Origin: Setophaga petechia
Taxonomy: Eukaryota > Chordata > Aves > Passeriformes > Parulidae
Direction: 5' to 3'
Assembly (NCBI GenBank): GCA_024362935.1
Contig: JANCRA010000010.1
Span: 11,772,501 to 11,836,500 of the forward strand
Length of the DNA: 64,000 bases
The translations under genes and the position numbers were made by a program. The notes beneath the pieces were generated by a model. That model was not told the DNA's origin. It saw only the letters and a program-made list of their open reading frames with translations, and did no database searches. Of the stretch, positions 48,956-62,055 are shown piece by piece. Every line of letters begins with the position of its first letter. Within the stretch, counting starts at the first letter, position 1.

Positions 48956-51109
48956 AAAATAAGCTCCTGTGACAGGCCTGACAGGGGAATGTGCTTCATA
49001 TCTTTTTTATTGTATGACAAGTATTTGATGGCTGCCAGTTTTGTTTGATGGAGTTTTTTTCCCCTCTTTATTCCCCCTTGAAAGTGCTGGTCAGCCTTTG
49101 AGTGAAACTTCCGCCTGCATTTCTTAGAACTCTTGATATTCTGGCAATTTCTTCTTATTTCTGTTTCCCTTGGCATCGATTTCTCTGCATTCCTGTCACT
49201 CTCTCATGGACAATGCTCAGTTGTTTGAGGCAGCATCCTGTGATCTCGGAGCTCATCCTGATTGTGTGGTGGATCTGCTGGTAGGACCCTGCAGGATGAG
49301 TTGTGCAGCTGCCCAGCACAGGTGCTGGGTTTGGCAGGGGTGCTGTGCCCTCGATGCCATGGGCACCACGTTATCTGTGCAGGTCAGGCATGTGCAGGAC
49401 TCCTCTGAAGCAGATGCTGAAAACTCTTGATGTTTAATCGATGCCTGGGAAGCCTGTTTACCTGCACCTGTCAGGTGTAATTGATTCGGGCATTTACTGT
49501 GAATTCCTCACCTTAGCTAAACTTCCAGCTGGGAGGAGAGCAGGGTGATACTCCCCTGCAGCAGTACTGGCATTAATCTGGGCCTTTCACAATGCTGTTG
49601 CTGTCCTTTCCAGAAAGCCTGAGTTACCTGCTGGAATTTTATGGCCTTTCTCTTTGAAGCCGCTTTTACTTTCCAGAGTTTGTTTGAAGAATTGGCAATG
49701 CTTTGTTTGTAGTCTTTCAGAGGGGTGTGCTTTAAAGCAACCTCATATAAACACAGTATTTCTTTCTCTTTTCTCCTTCTTCCCCTTTTAATTGCTTCTG
49801 TAGTAATACTTTCTTTTCTGACTTGAAGATAACATAAGGCTTTTCTGCCTGCTTCCAGTGAGGCACTTGAAGCTTTTGGAAGTCCCTAAAACCATTTTGC
49901 TGTGGGGTACCTGTTTTTAATTAGACTCTTCCCAGGGTACCTTCATAGACAGCCTGACTCTGGTGTGGGATCACAGCCTGGGTCTGTAAACCCATTTTCA
50001 CTCGGATGGAGTATCTCGGTGTGGGACCCTGGTTCTGGGAAGTCCTGGGATGCATATTTTTATTTGAGTCACCATGTGCTTTAGGGACTGTAGCTTAACC
50101 TTTTTGTACCTAGTTATCCTGTGTTATCCACAAGATAAACCCAGCCATGTTCCTTCTCCCAGCTCTGCCTCCCTCAAGCTTTGTGGAGATACAAAGTGTT
50201 CTGTGGGATTTTATCTGTGAGAAGCTTTCTAGATATGCTACAGAATTAATATTTTGCTTTCAACTCAGGATAATATTGCAGACATGAGAAGATCTGTTCA
50301 AAGAGGAATGTACTTCTGCTCCTGACTAGTTTTACTTGCCTGTGTTCTTACTGTGGACACTACTCTCTTTATGCTTTCTCTGAATCTTAATCCAAAATTT
50401 ATGATCTCACAGCTTATTGCCGAAGGAAAGAATAGAATGGAACAAATTCAATGCTCTCATTTCATTATTGGTCTCAGCGGGAGGAATGGATGAACCCACA
50501 CATGAACAGCAAACAACAGAGCTGTGTTCAGAAGTTGGCTTTGGCTGAAAAAAGTCTCTTTTTTTTTCATATCAGCAAGCTGTTTGTAGTTCCTTGCATC
50601 TTTTCTCTGTTACCTTCTAAGAAAAAAAGCATATGAATTTTCAAAAAAGCAGTTTAACCCTTAACTTCTATGCTCTAGTGTTATGCTCTATAAGCATGTT
50701 TCTCTTCCTTGTTAATTGGCTTTTATTTTTATGTGCATTTGATGGGAAGGAGGAAATGTGAATGATCTAACTGCTTGCTGTTACCAGCAAATGGGCTGAG
50801 CAGAAACTCCAGAGGAGTGAGCTCAGGAGGTGAAGAGATTGTTTCTTGCAGCATATTCTGAAATTCCCAAACTCCCTGTTTTGGACCAAAGCTGATAGCA
50901 GTGATTGATTGTGTGGGTTGATTTTAACACATCCACAGGGTCATCCAGTGAACAGATTGGTTTGGCTCATCTGCCTCTGTACCTGAGGGAGGGATGCAGG
51001 TACATGGGGTAATTTTTCAAATCTGTTAGGAGCTGTTTGCGTGAGACTTCTGAGTGGTGAGCATGAACAGCCTGATATACAGCGTGTGTGAAGCAGTGAC
51101 CTGCTGAGG

Positions 51110-51680
51110 TGTGGGGACCCTGGGTGCACCTCTGCTGCCCTGAGGCACTGCTGGCAGCAGAACTGGCTCCCAAAGCTGGCACTGACCCATGTTTCTCTGC
51201 AGCTTCCATGGCAGCAGCTGCATCCAGGGCATGTGTGTGCTGCCTGTCCCCAAGAGCGTGCAGGCAGGCCACAGTTGTGCTGCTCCTTAGGATGGTGTGG
51301 GGTCTTATTTCTGGCTTCAGAAGCAGCTGGAAGCAGGAGTTTGAATGTCTTCCAGCTGACATTTGATATGTAAGAAGTAATCTTTGCTTTCCTTACCTGT
51401 TTCTCTCAGAAATTTGCGGTGCCCTTGTGGGACACACCACGTATTGCCCCACTCACAGCACTGCCTCTTGTGCTCTCTCGGGTTTGAGAGGGGCTTGCAA
51501 AGGGCATTTTGCTGCTGGCTGGTGAGCGTGGATGTCAGGAGAAGGGATGGAAGCAGCACGTCTGTCAGGTGCGAGGCAGATTGCACCATCCAATCTCCCG
51601 GCTGTCGTCTGCAGCATTTGTCAGGGCCTCCACTGCCCTGCTCCCTTTCATCACAGCTATCACTGGCATTCATCTAGGCT
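51110..51680. other. GC-richer block inside intron 5, function unknown
   Basis: This stretch is visibly richer in G and C and in CpG than its surroundings, for example around 51415-51620 (cacacgtattgcc-like, tctcgggttt, gcacgtctgt, gtgcgaggca, cccggctgtcgtctg). Overlapping frames of 60-130 codons are open on both strands, as expected where stop codons are rare. None shows a family motif or a matching pair of splice sites. It could be a decayed repeat, a regulatory element or simple compositional variation. Confidence 0.35.
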
Positions 51681-54639
51681 GGCAGCATTTCAACAGCTGT
51701 TAATCCTCTTTGTATCTCTAAACACTGTGACCACTGACAAGCTTCTATACTCTGAGGTGTCAAAATATCTCAGGATATCTGTGGTGATGGTGGTTGGGTT
51801 TGTTGCTTTTAAATCAAGACACCTTCTAATCTATTGACCCGAACTGAAACGGATGGAGAAATCCTTGTCCCAGTGTCAGGTTTTTAATGCTGCTGCTTGA
51901 TGCTCACAAATAATTTCACATGAAATCTGATTAATTTTCATTTCCTCATGCTTGTTTTGATCAGTTTTCTGTTTTACATGTTACTGCAAGTAGCACATGT
52001 TTCACTTAAGTTTTAAGGAATGTGGTTTAATGTCAGTGAGAATGAGCTGGCAGGGTTTTCTCTTTATGTTTCAATTACTTTCCCTCCTGAAATAACCCTG
52101 AGAACTCAGTCTTCTGCTATTATGTTTTCTTGCTTTCTTTGCTATATGTTCTGGAAAGGGCTTGGGCAGTGTAGTGAGGTGTAGTAGTGAGTGTTGGAGT
52201 TTCTCTACATGTTTGCAGCCAAGGAGGAATGCTGAATTAAAATTACTCCAAATTTAGCTTTAAGTTTTAAAATTGATTCCCTTTGGAAGGGAATTTTTAG
52301 CACAAGGGTGTTTTGATGAGTGGAGAGCAAGGGTATAGCAGCAAATCTGTTGCAGAAAAAGAGCAGGGTAAAGGAAAGTGGTTCTGTTGCACTTTAGGCT
52401 CTGGCTATGTATTTTTACAACTTTTTGGTGTTTTTATTATTTGCTACGAACTATCATTTAATAGCAGGGAAAAATCTTTCAAACTAACATTTCTTTGCTT
52501 AGTTTGTTTGTCTTCTCTGGAGAGCTCTCTTCCCATATGACAAAGCTCTGATGTTCTGAAGTTGACTCCCCTAAGGCTCAGCTTTATTGAGAGAAGTGAA
52601 ACATTTTAGGTGGTTCATTCATTCTTTCTGTGTCTTTTGTTATTTGAGCCCTTATGGTGTCCTTTGGTCATGTTTTTAAACTTATTTCTGCAGCTAAGAC
52701 TACCAGGAGCTTTATTTAATAATAGTTGAGGTCTCATGTTCAACTTTTTCTTTGTGAACTGCCATTTTATCTCAAGCATCAAATAATGTGAAAGTAAATT
52801 AAAAGCAGCGTTCATGTCTTGTAATTTCGTGTGGAATGTTCTCTCTTTTACTGTACCACTGAATATCGTTTTATGAAGATAAAGGACTTCACTAAGACTA
52901 CAGGCAGCTCAGACTTTGTTTCAAGTGCAAATACCACACCTTGATCCTGCTGAATAGCCCTTGTGTGGAGGCGACCCTGCTGAAGCTGGGGGAAGTGCTC
53001 AGGTGGTTCCTGGCTTAGCTCCTCGTTTGCGGCTGTATTATAAAGCCCTCCAAAGTTCTAGGCCACTGGAACGTTCTCTCCTGCCATAGTGTGGTGGGTA
53101 AACTGCTGAAAACGAAGCAGTTCTTGTGTTTGAAGTAGTATAGATGAGAATACTTGGAAAATTATTCCCTATTAGTAGAAGACCCAGATCACAGAACCTG
53201 CTGTGAAAGGCCCTTCTCTTGCCCATTTAGCCCATTTGTTACTCATATAATGTTTAGGACAAAAGGGAATGTGACTTGCCTAAGGTTGGAAGGGGTCTGA
53301 AGGCCAAGGAAAATGTATTTTTTAATCTGTTTGTTGAACAAACTCAGATTTAAATGGTAGCTCCCTGTTTTATTTGGGGAAGTGTTTAAAGGTACTGATT
53401 CATAGCATTAGAAATATTGTTTTATTGGGTTTTGGAGGGGAGAGGTCTCGACCAAAAGCAAGAGGCCCAGTTGCATCATAGGAAAGGATGTTTCCTTTTC
53501 ATTTTTAAAACTCAGCAGCTTCATCTGCAGGTTGAAGGTGTTCTATGCCCCTCCTCAGTCTTTGCATGATGCCTGGTTGCTTTGAGACCAAGCCTTTCCA
53601 CCTTCCCCTCACTGAGATTCTTGCCTCTGTTCAGGCTCTCACTTGTCTGCTTTTAGCACCTTCAGAATTCAAACTAAAGCCTGGGTTCCTTTCCCAGCTA
53701 TTTTTGTCCATGTCCATAGCTGTTATTGTTGGAGATGAGCCTGACCCAAGTGCTGGACAGTTGAACTTTATTAAAGTTGGTAAGGTTGTGCCATAACCAC
53801 TTTAATCAACAGCACATCCAGCAAATGATTCTGTTGGCTATTGTCACTTTCTTTAGGCGGGTTAAACACAACCTCATGCTGGGGCTCACGTACAACAGAT
53901 TTGTTCCTGTTTTCCTCTCCTGCTGCTGTTTCACTGCAGAGTGCTGCAGGCTAATAGTGTCTGATGGGACTACTTCCTATTGCCTGAAAAATGTTTAAAT
54001 TTGCTACCTTGCTTTTCTCTTTTTCCCACTTTCTCTCATTCCGATCTCTCAGATCCAGTCCCTTTGAGAAATCAGACAGTATGAAATATGAAAATTGCTT
54101 GGGTAGTAATTGGAGAAATGGTGAGACCTTTGAAGCCCAATGGAGATAACGCTTACATCTACTTATTCACATTATTTAATTTTTAATGGCAAATTTAATT
54201 AATGAAGCACAGGTCTTGTGGTTTCATGTGTGAATAAGTAACAGCAGGGAGCTGTAAGTCATGAGGTCTGTTTACAGGCCAGAGAAAAAGGCACCATTAA
54301 AAGCTGAACTTTTCAATGTAGGAAGGAGAAAAATGGATTTAATGGCATTGAAGTTTGACCACTCTGTAATAAGTAAGTAAACAAAAACATTAATGATAAT
54401 TTGCTGGTAAAATGCATTTTGAAGTGGTTAGTCCTTTATGATTCCTCAGTTTAAATCTGTCTCCTAGGTCAAAGTTTGAAAAGCAAAATCTGTTCTGTGG
54501 TTTTTTTTTGGTATGTAACATAAATTCAGACACTAAAGATAAAACGCTTAAATATAGCACCTTGAAGCCCAGGTTCTGAAAACCTTTATAAACCTTTCAA
54601 TTAGCTGAGCTTCACACAACTTCAGAGATACAGGCAGCT

Positions 54640-54770
54640 GTTATCCCTCACTTGCAGATGGAAAATGGTGACTTGCCCAAGATTGCACAAGTGGCAGAAC
54701 CACTAATAGAATTTGAGTTATATCTGTCCTTTCCTTTTTCCAACCACTGAACAGTATGTGTTGGCTCATC
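54640..54770 (-). mobile_element. Possible ancient MIR (or L2-type) SINE relic
   Basis: The + strand reads cacttgcagatggaaaatgg then tgacttgcccaagattgcac, aagtggcagaaccactaata and gaatttgagttatatctgtc. This order matches the complement of the MIR core: cagatg...aaactgagg, acttgcccaaggtcacac, aagtggcagagc, ggattcgaaccc. MIR-type copies survive in small numbers in bird genomes. The match is from memory and degraded, so the exact family and ends are uncertain. Confidence 0.45.
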
Positions 54771-55797
54771 ATGCGCAGGACCAGCTGCATTTATGGGAAA
54801 ATAAATGAAGAAGGGCAAGAATAGTATTCTATATAAAATGACCAAATTTGGGGAGAGACGAGATAGCAGCTCGAACTGGCCCTAAATGAATAGCTGTCCT
54901 CGCTTTCAATACCATTTTGTCACTTTTTTTTGATTGATTATTGCATATTTTCTGCTTGTGCCTTTTCAGAGTAAGAGCCTTGCAGATGAGCTTTGCACGA
55001 GGCGGTTGCCCGTGGAGTCCAGAGGCTTTGCCTAAAGCGGCTTTATCAGCAGCTTAGTGACACGAGACCTGTGGTGCACTCACTGGGGCAGTGCAGCCCT
55101 TCCCTCCTGCTGATTGTGCCTGGGAGGCTCCTCAGTGCAGCCCAGAGGAATTCATCCTCCACATTCAGTGACTGAGCAGTTGTGAGCTAAAACTCTTTCT
55201 GTGCAGGTTCAGGAGAATTTAATGCAAACCTCTTAAGCCCTGCAGCAAGACACTCAAGCCTCTGTTTGGCAGCACCTTAACTGAGACCTGATACACCTCC
55301 CTATGTTGTTAGAAGTGAAACAGGCTGCATAATTTTCTTTTAAAGAATAAGTAACATAAGTAGAAGCACTGAAATGTAAAATGGATTTTCCAGTGCTAGC
55401 AGCCAATTTTGATACTTGCATGTCAGTAACTTACAAGATCCTTCACAGCAATTAATGAGAGAAGAGAACAAAACATGACCAAACTCAAAATAGCTCTGTG
55501 CTGGAAACACCTTGTTTTTGTGGTTACATGGAATAACCAAAGCTCATGGTTGGTTGGTAGTGACCTTTTCCCCCTTTTTCCTTTCACAAAAGTGAGCCTT
55601 GGAATGAGGGATGTGTTATGGCCTTGATACATTTTGTTGAAAATAAAATTGACTCGTAAGTATTTCTGGCGTTCTTTGAACTGAATATTCTGTTTGTTGT
55701 TGGAAATTGTTATTAATTATAGAAGATGACTTTGTGACAAGATAAGATCTGAGATGCCTTTAATTTTTAGAGCTGAGCATTCTATTCTTTGTTTCAG

Positions 55798-55868
55798 AAT
55801 GCAGAGATCTACAAGATGACATCTGAGCAGTATCAGGAGGCAGCCACCAAGGCAGAGGAACGGATAAA
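55798..55868 (+). CDS. CHCHD6: CHCHD6 (MIC25) coding exon, presumed exon 6
   Basis: A 71-base exon between ttgtttcag and gtgagg. In phase 0 it reads NAEIYKMTSEQYQEAATKAE and then ERIK, with the last lysine codon split after AA. It aligns with human MIC25 NAEMYKLSSEQFHEAASKMESTIK. The paralogue MIC19 reads SSEFYRVTTEQYQKAAEEVEAKFK here, so the start NAEIYK assigns the gene to CHCHD6. The exon is the last one in the window. The CHCH domain with its paired CX9C cysteines, which is oxidised in the intermembrane space in this family, should follow in exons beyond base 64000. I looked for a CX9C-coding exon between 55869 and 64000 and found none. Confidence 0.95.
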
Positions 55869-58800
55869 GTGAGGAACCATTTTTGTTCTTTTCAGCAGTT
55901 CCAGTTGCATTTCATAACATTTTGTGTGTATGAATGGATTTTCCTGTAAACTGAGTGTGAAGTTACCTTGTGTCAGGTACTGAGGGGGCTGAGGGGTGCA
56001 GGCTGGCATCTTCTCTTTCTGTGCTAAGCTTGCAGAGTTTAGTATAAAGTTGATAGATCTTGCAAGGAAGGATGAGGTAGAAGAGAGGGACTTTAAAAAT
56101 TAATAATAAATAGGAATACTTACTAGGGTTTTCAAAGTAGCAATGGAACATGTTTAATCTGTTCTAACTTTGACCCATTGTACTTAACCTACACACTGTA
56201 GCTTTGGGCTGGTGCATGGAGGTAGGAAGAATGGCACCGCTTCTAAAGTTTTCATTGTCCAGGGGAAAAAAGATAAACAGTCTAAATCTCATCCATGTTA
56301 GTTTCAAATTAGAGCTGTAATTTTCATGAATGCTTTCTTAGAATTGGTGCAATGATTTTTTGGGTCTTTTTTATTTGCCTTAGCACAATGAGCGACCTTT
56401 AATGTTGCCTTTTTACCGTGAGCATATATAGTGTTTAAATTATATTTGTATTTGTCAGTAGTGTTATATAACTTATTGTTCCACATGCACTAACAGCTGC
56501 CCAAGAAAAAATATTTTCTATAATTCTTAAATATTAATGAGGCTAAAGCAATTACGCTGTCAAGAGCAGCACTCGAATCTCAGTTGGGTAAACAGTTGGC
56601 CAACATGCAATAAACTGGAGTAGCAGCATATGTAGTCCGGTTGGGTCCAATCCAGACTCTACAATACTTAATTGCATAAATAGATAATATAGTAGTGATG
56701 AATATATTAGTGGGGTGTGCAGTATATTGTGCTGTCTTTATTTAAAATTATGTTTAACTGCCAAAGCGTCACATAACCTGTTGTAATTTCACATTTTTGT
56801 TTGGACAGTCAGGCAATAAGTTGCTAAAGAAGCCAAAACAAGGCAGCTAACATGTTGCTTGCATTTCCATCCTGTTTTCCATAGCTGAATTTTAAATTCT
56901 CTTTTAAAATAAAATTTAAAAAATTCATAGGACATTACTTTCTTATAGTCTTTGATCAATGGAATCTTTTCTTGGATTTGCTTCTGCAAATGTGTGATCA
57001 GTTGTTGTGAACTTGTGTAGTGGTGATTTATCCTTGTGACTTGGTAAAGGAAGTAATTGGGACCTGGGATTGTGTTCTTCACTTACTAGTACAGGCTGTA
57101 ACTACCTTATTTTTTATAGGTAGTCTGAAGGTTGGTTCCTGATGTTTCAGTTTCCTTTGCTCTGTTCTGTTTCTTGTGGAAACGAAGACTGGTAATGTAG
57201 GAAATTCAGGAATGCAGCCATTTCTTGCAGAGGTTAGTGGCAGAGACCAACGCAAATGCTAATGAATTCTTTCAAGATTCAGAGAGTGTGCTTGTGGTCT
57301 CTTAAGGGTTTCTTCCCCTTTTCTTTGAGCCTTTATCATCCAACAGTCCCTGGCTTCTGGCCTTATTGTACAGTGCTCTTGAATTTGATGGCACTACGAA
57401 CTTGAGCCATTATAAAGGGACAGATTCCTTGGGCTGTCTTCTTTGCAGCAAAAAGAGACACCTGCCCTAATGTGAATTTTGTGTGAAAAAATAACATGAC
57501 TGGACGTATCTTGAAAAAGGACAAGATGAGTGGCACGAATGAAACAGAGGGTGAAGTTGAATATCGTGAATTCTAGTTCTTCACAATAGAAATTGCCAGC
57601 AGTAGCCAGGATTGCACTGAGCTGAGCTCTGGAGTTCATGGTCTGGGGCTGATAATGCCCCTTGATAATTGTACGTGCAGGAAGAATCATTGCTTTCCCC
57701 CATCAGCCTGCAGTGTGTCACTTCCATCAGCATGCAGTGACCCTTTCCAGATTGCTGCTTTGTGTACAGCACACTGTACAAACACTCCTGAAGTGTTCTT
57801 GTGCCTCACACCTGGGTCATGATAGGCTGGGACAGGGTCAGGGGAAGGTTCTTTCCTACACTGGCATCCATGCTCAATTGGTAGGACTTGAAGTCTGTGA
57901 GTTGTGAGGTTCTCTTGTTAGACATCCTACATTCAAGTCTTTCTACAGCCTGTTTATTGTAAATGCCTACAAGATCCTGTGACTTCACTGGAAGGAATAG
58001 TTTGCTTATCCTTTTTTGCACTTTTGTATTAGACATACAAGCACACTTGGTGCTAAGATAGGTCAGACTGATTTATGCAGATCTAGTTCTTTGGTTCACA
58101 GGAATAAACTGACACTCGTGCAAAATTATGTGAAGTGGAATTTCAGCCAAAGGATGAATGAAGTACAGGTCTGCCTGTTTCCACTGCTGGACTATATCTC
58201 CTTAGGGAAAGGAAACCAGGAGTGGCGCTTTCTCCAGCTGCAGAGTCCACATCCTTCACCATAGTGTCTATTCCTGAGCTTCTGTTATCCCTGTTACACT
58301 GTGAAGACCTCCCCCTGGCACTTGTACCCTGTGAGACCATTCTGTATTTGTTCTCTGCCACTGTGTATCAGCAGAGCTGATGGAAGAAAAGGGAAATAGG
58401 GCTGGGGCTCTTTCCACAGTGAGTACCCTGTTTTTCAGAGTCTCTGTCAAAGCAAAGAGAAGAAATATCTGAAACAAAACCCATGTTTTCTTGGCATTTA
58501 ATGACTTTTGTAATTCTTTTATCAACACTTACAGCTCTGCACAAGTGGTCAAGCATTCCACGGACTGTTTCCACTCCTTAGTGATTGTCAAGCATTGCAG
58601 GATTTAGGAATATTGTACACCTTTCCACCAGTGACCCTTCACAGCATGCCTGAGAGGTAGGCAAGTAAACCTTCCTGTCTCTCTTTGTTTAAAAACAGAA
58701 GTGAAGTACTTAGTGCTGTGCTTCATATTAAATCACTGACACAGTCATTAGCTCTTGTTTTCCACTTCAAGGCTTGATGCCTGCATGGCCTGACTTGTGC

Positions 58801-59560
58801 AATGGACTTTGTTCTTCATCTCTTCACCTGAAGCCAGCCTGCTCTCGTCTCTACATACCTCCTATCAGTGTCTCCTTTTCCTTTGTTCTGGGCTCTGTCC
58901 AACCTATTTTATTTCCTCCCAGGAAAAAGATCTTAGCAACAAGATCCCACTGAGCGCAGCTTTCAGCACCTTAAGCAACTTGCCCTTGTTGCTTCCATGC
59001 TGTGGTGAATTGGACAGTTGCCATGGACATATTGTCTCAACTATGTTGTTATAATTGGTGCATTGTTATTTTTCTCTTTTGTTAACCAACAGAATTAAAG
59101 TCAGGGGACCTAGAACTTCCCCTGCCTTCTTTCCCTGTTTAGCAAACTGTGCACATCAGTAACCACCCACAAAGGAAGCAGCATGTAAATAAAAAGCCAG
59201 TGCTCCCCACCCTTCCCTTCATTCCACATCCTTTTCTCAGTGTTCATAGAGCCATGACTCAGACTGGGTTTAGAGAAGACAACTTGCTAATCCCCTCCCT
59301 GCTACAGAGAATAAAATGGCATTTCATTCCAAGCTGTATTAATGCACTCGCTCCAGGGATAAAGCAGCACTCCCAAAAGGCAGTGGCCAAATTTTCTTTC
59401 TGTTGCGTTGTCTTTGTCTTCTTTTGAGTGTTACATTTAGATTAGCTTCTGAGGATTAAATGTTATTACAGTCCCTGAATCTGTTAAGGGGAAGGAAAAA
59501 AACATCGGTAAAGAGGTTATGGCTTAGTGCAGCACTCTAGATTTATCCTCAATATGCTGG

Positions 59561-59627
59561 TTTGTGGTTTGGTTTTTGGTTTTTTTTTTTTGATGGGTTT
59601 TTTTTTTGTCATTTATTTTCTTTTGTG
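59561..59627. repeat. T/G-rich low-complexity tract with two poly(T) runs
   Basis: TTTG and GGTTTTT units lead into a poly(T) run of about eleven at 59581, then a second run of about ten near 59598. This is low-complexity intron DNA. Confidence 0.8.
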
Positions 59628-62055
59628 AAGGTTGTCTTATCACTTTTTAAAAAATTATTTATTTTTTGTAGTTGTTAGTTTTGGATGCAAGAGTTGGCCT
59701 GGGTGGGGTTGTGACTCTAACAGGTAAAGCTGCAGGAGTTGGGTGAGGGGATTAGGAAACTGTTAAAAGATAAAATTGTTCTGAAGCTGAGCTTCCCTCT
59801 GAAATCTCCCTTTAGATTTCAGGACTGTTTCTGAAGCTGCTTACTGATGACTCTGTTGCTTTGCATGTTGTGCTGAGAGGACTGCATATGCTTTGTGCTG
59901 TTATCAAGGAGTGCATAAAGAATCTCAGTTAATCTTATCCTGGTGGAGATCAGTTGTGAATCCAAGGCAGCTTTCCAATGGAGAAACTGCCAAAGAGATT
60001 TACTCCATGTAGGACCTACTATGTGAAAGTTTCATTTAATGGTCCTAAGATCTTTAAACTTAATGGACATGAGTGTTTAAAGTGATTACATTAGAGAAAC
60101 CAGCAAGAAGTAAGTATCCCCCTGGCTGAACGTGGAGGAGAAAACCACAGTGACTCAGTGAGGGTGGGGGAAGAAAGGTCATAGATGGATTGTCTGCTGG
60201 CAACAGGGAATGTATGGCTTGCTTTCAGTACTCATGGAAATAAAGGTTTTATTGAATTGCACAAGATTTTATGAGGCTGATGGCCCCTCAGTTAGAATGG
60301 CAAGATTAACTGGAACCTAGTGAAACTCCCTTTTTTTGTTTCTTTATGTAGATATGGAAAGTTTATAAAATAGTTATGTGAGTTTATATTGAGTTTGTTA
60401 ATCTTGAAGTCTACTATGAGGCCTTGGGTATTTTAACAGAAGACTGTGCCCAGGAGACAAGGTCTGAAACAGTTATTATATGGACAGTTGTGAAGCCAAA
60501 GGAGAAGGGTAAAGACATCATAGTTTTCAAACAAAATTGCTCTGGGATTTCTCCTATCATTAGATTAGATAAATGATTAATTTAGTGTTGAAATTAAGAA
60601 CCTCTCCAACAGGGATTTAAGAGTTTTCAGGAGTAAGAGATTGATTACTGCTGAAAACTTATCCATAGCTTTACCTCAGCATAGTCCTTTTGTGCCCTGC
60701 AATGATGATATCGTCACCAAAATTATTTGACTTCGTCCCAGCCCTGTTCTTCCCTTGGTGCTTGGTTTGTGCTAGCTGTTCCTTCTTCTGTCTACACTGA
60801 GTCTGTTTCCTAATCTTCAAATAAAGAGATGGGTTATTAGTCAAAGCTTTTCTGTTTCTCACTTTTATGAAGTTGCTCTTAGTAGGAAATTAAAATATTC
60901 TCTAAGAGATTATAATGCATGAGTTTCCTCAAATTTATTTCAGAAGAGGGCAAAAGTATATGGGTGAATTTTGACTTTCTGTCATTTGACCTGGTGTGCA
61001 TTTTACGGGAAGAAAAAGTTTCAGGTCACTTTCAGTTCTGCTTCACACAGTTTTTCACTCATTAACTTAGGATGTAAACATTTTCCTTATGAATTCTGGA
61101 AGGCCTATTGCTAATGAGCTGCTTGTACCAGTGCATTGATTTCCTAGCAACATATATATTCCCCTACAGCTTTAGGAATATGGTATGTGGAAACAGAAGT
61201 TGAATATGTGCAGTGGATTTGCATAAATTTTCCAGTTGGGCCAGATTATTCTTTTTTTGAACCAAATTTTAAATCTTGAAAATTTATTAGATTTTGTGCT
61301 TTATCCAAGCTGTTGAATGTTCTTTCTGAAGTTAGGTTCTTGAGGATTACTAAGATGCTGCTTCTAAATAAGATTTTTGTTTTGCCCAGTTAGTAAAATG
61401 AGTAGCATTCAATCTAATGTTCACAGTATTGTGTTTCCTCTCATGCGTGATGAGGGATGAGTCCAATGAACTGAGGTTGCAGTTCTGTTAGCTCTGAAAA
61501 ACTGGTGTCTCTTCAAAACTGCAGGAGCATTTCTTCACTGCTACATTGGTGGAACTTGGGCATTTATAAAATAAGATCTGAATAGCTAGGACTCAAATAG
61601 CAAAGGAAGAGGTGCCAAAAACTCCATGTAGTCTGTTAGGGATGTTTCTGTTGCTATCGATTTTTACAAGAAAAGCACTTGTTTTCTGTAGTAATGTTGC
61701 CTTTATAAAGCCCTTAGATCAGGGTTTGTTGGCAGGCCAAATCCAGATTGTTTTCAAAAGCATGGATATTTGTGCAGCTGTTAAAACAAACCTCAGTCAT
61801 ACTTTGTGCATCAGAGAACATGAAATATTTCAGTTCACAGCTCTTTATTGTGGAGAATACAGTGGAAATAAAAGCAGATCTGTGCCCTCACATTGGGAAT
61901 TGCATATTCCAACTTGTACCATGCTGAAAGCAAGGTTTCTCCAGGTTTCATAGTATCTTATTATGTATTTACAAATAATGGCAGATCCACACCAAAATCC
62001 AGAACTTTTTGTGCCTTTGGCCTTCCCCTCCCCTTGGCTTGAGTTGGGAAAGTGT

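Larger units (their letters stand above)
35772..55797 (+). other. CHCHD6: CHCHD6 intron 5 (20.0 kb)
   Basis: A phase 0 intron with donor gtaatg and acceptor tctattctttgtttcag at 55781-55797. Recognisable content is a CR1 tail at 39376-39531, simple repeats, a GC-richer block at 51110-51680 and a possible MIR relic near 54640. From 36120 to 36440 the sequence is AT-rich with little low-complexity DNA and could be a conserved non-coding element, but I cannot test this. I recognise nothing else in 36440-39300, 39540-47240, 49000-51100 and 51700-54600. Confidence 0.8.

Noticed and set aside
54940..55070. Acceptor-like pyrimidine tract and CAG followed by CpG-bearing sequence
   Set aside because: It looks like a possible cryptic exon, but the frame does not fit between exon 5 and exon 6 (both phase 0), there is no matching donor, and the peptide has no similarity.
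58600..58700. Second possible MIR fragment (gagaggtaggcaagtaa)
   Set aside because: Only one short word resembles the MIR complement and the rest does not follow, so it was not called.
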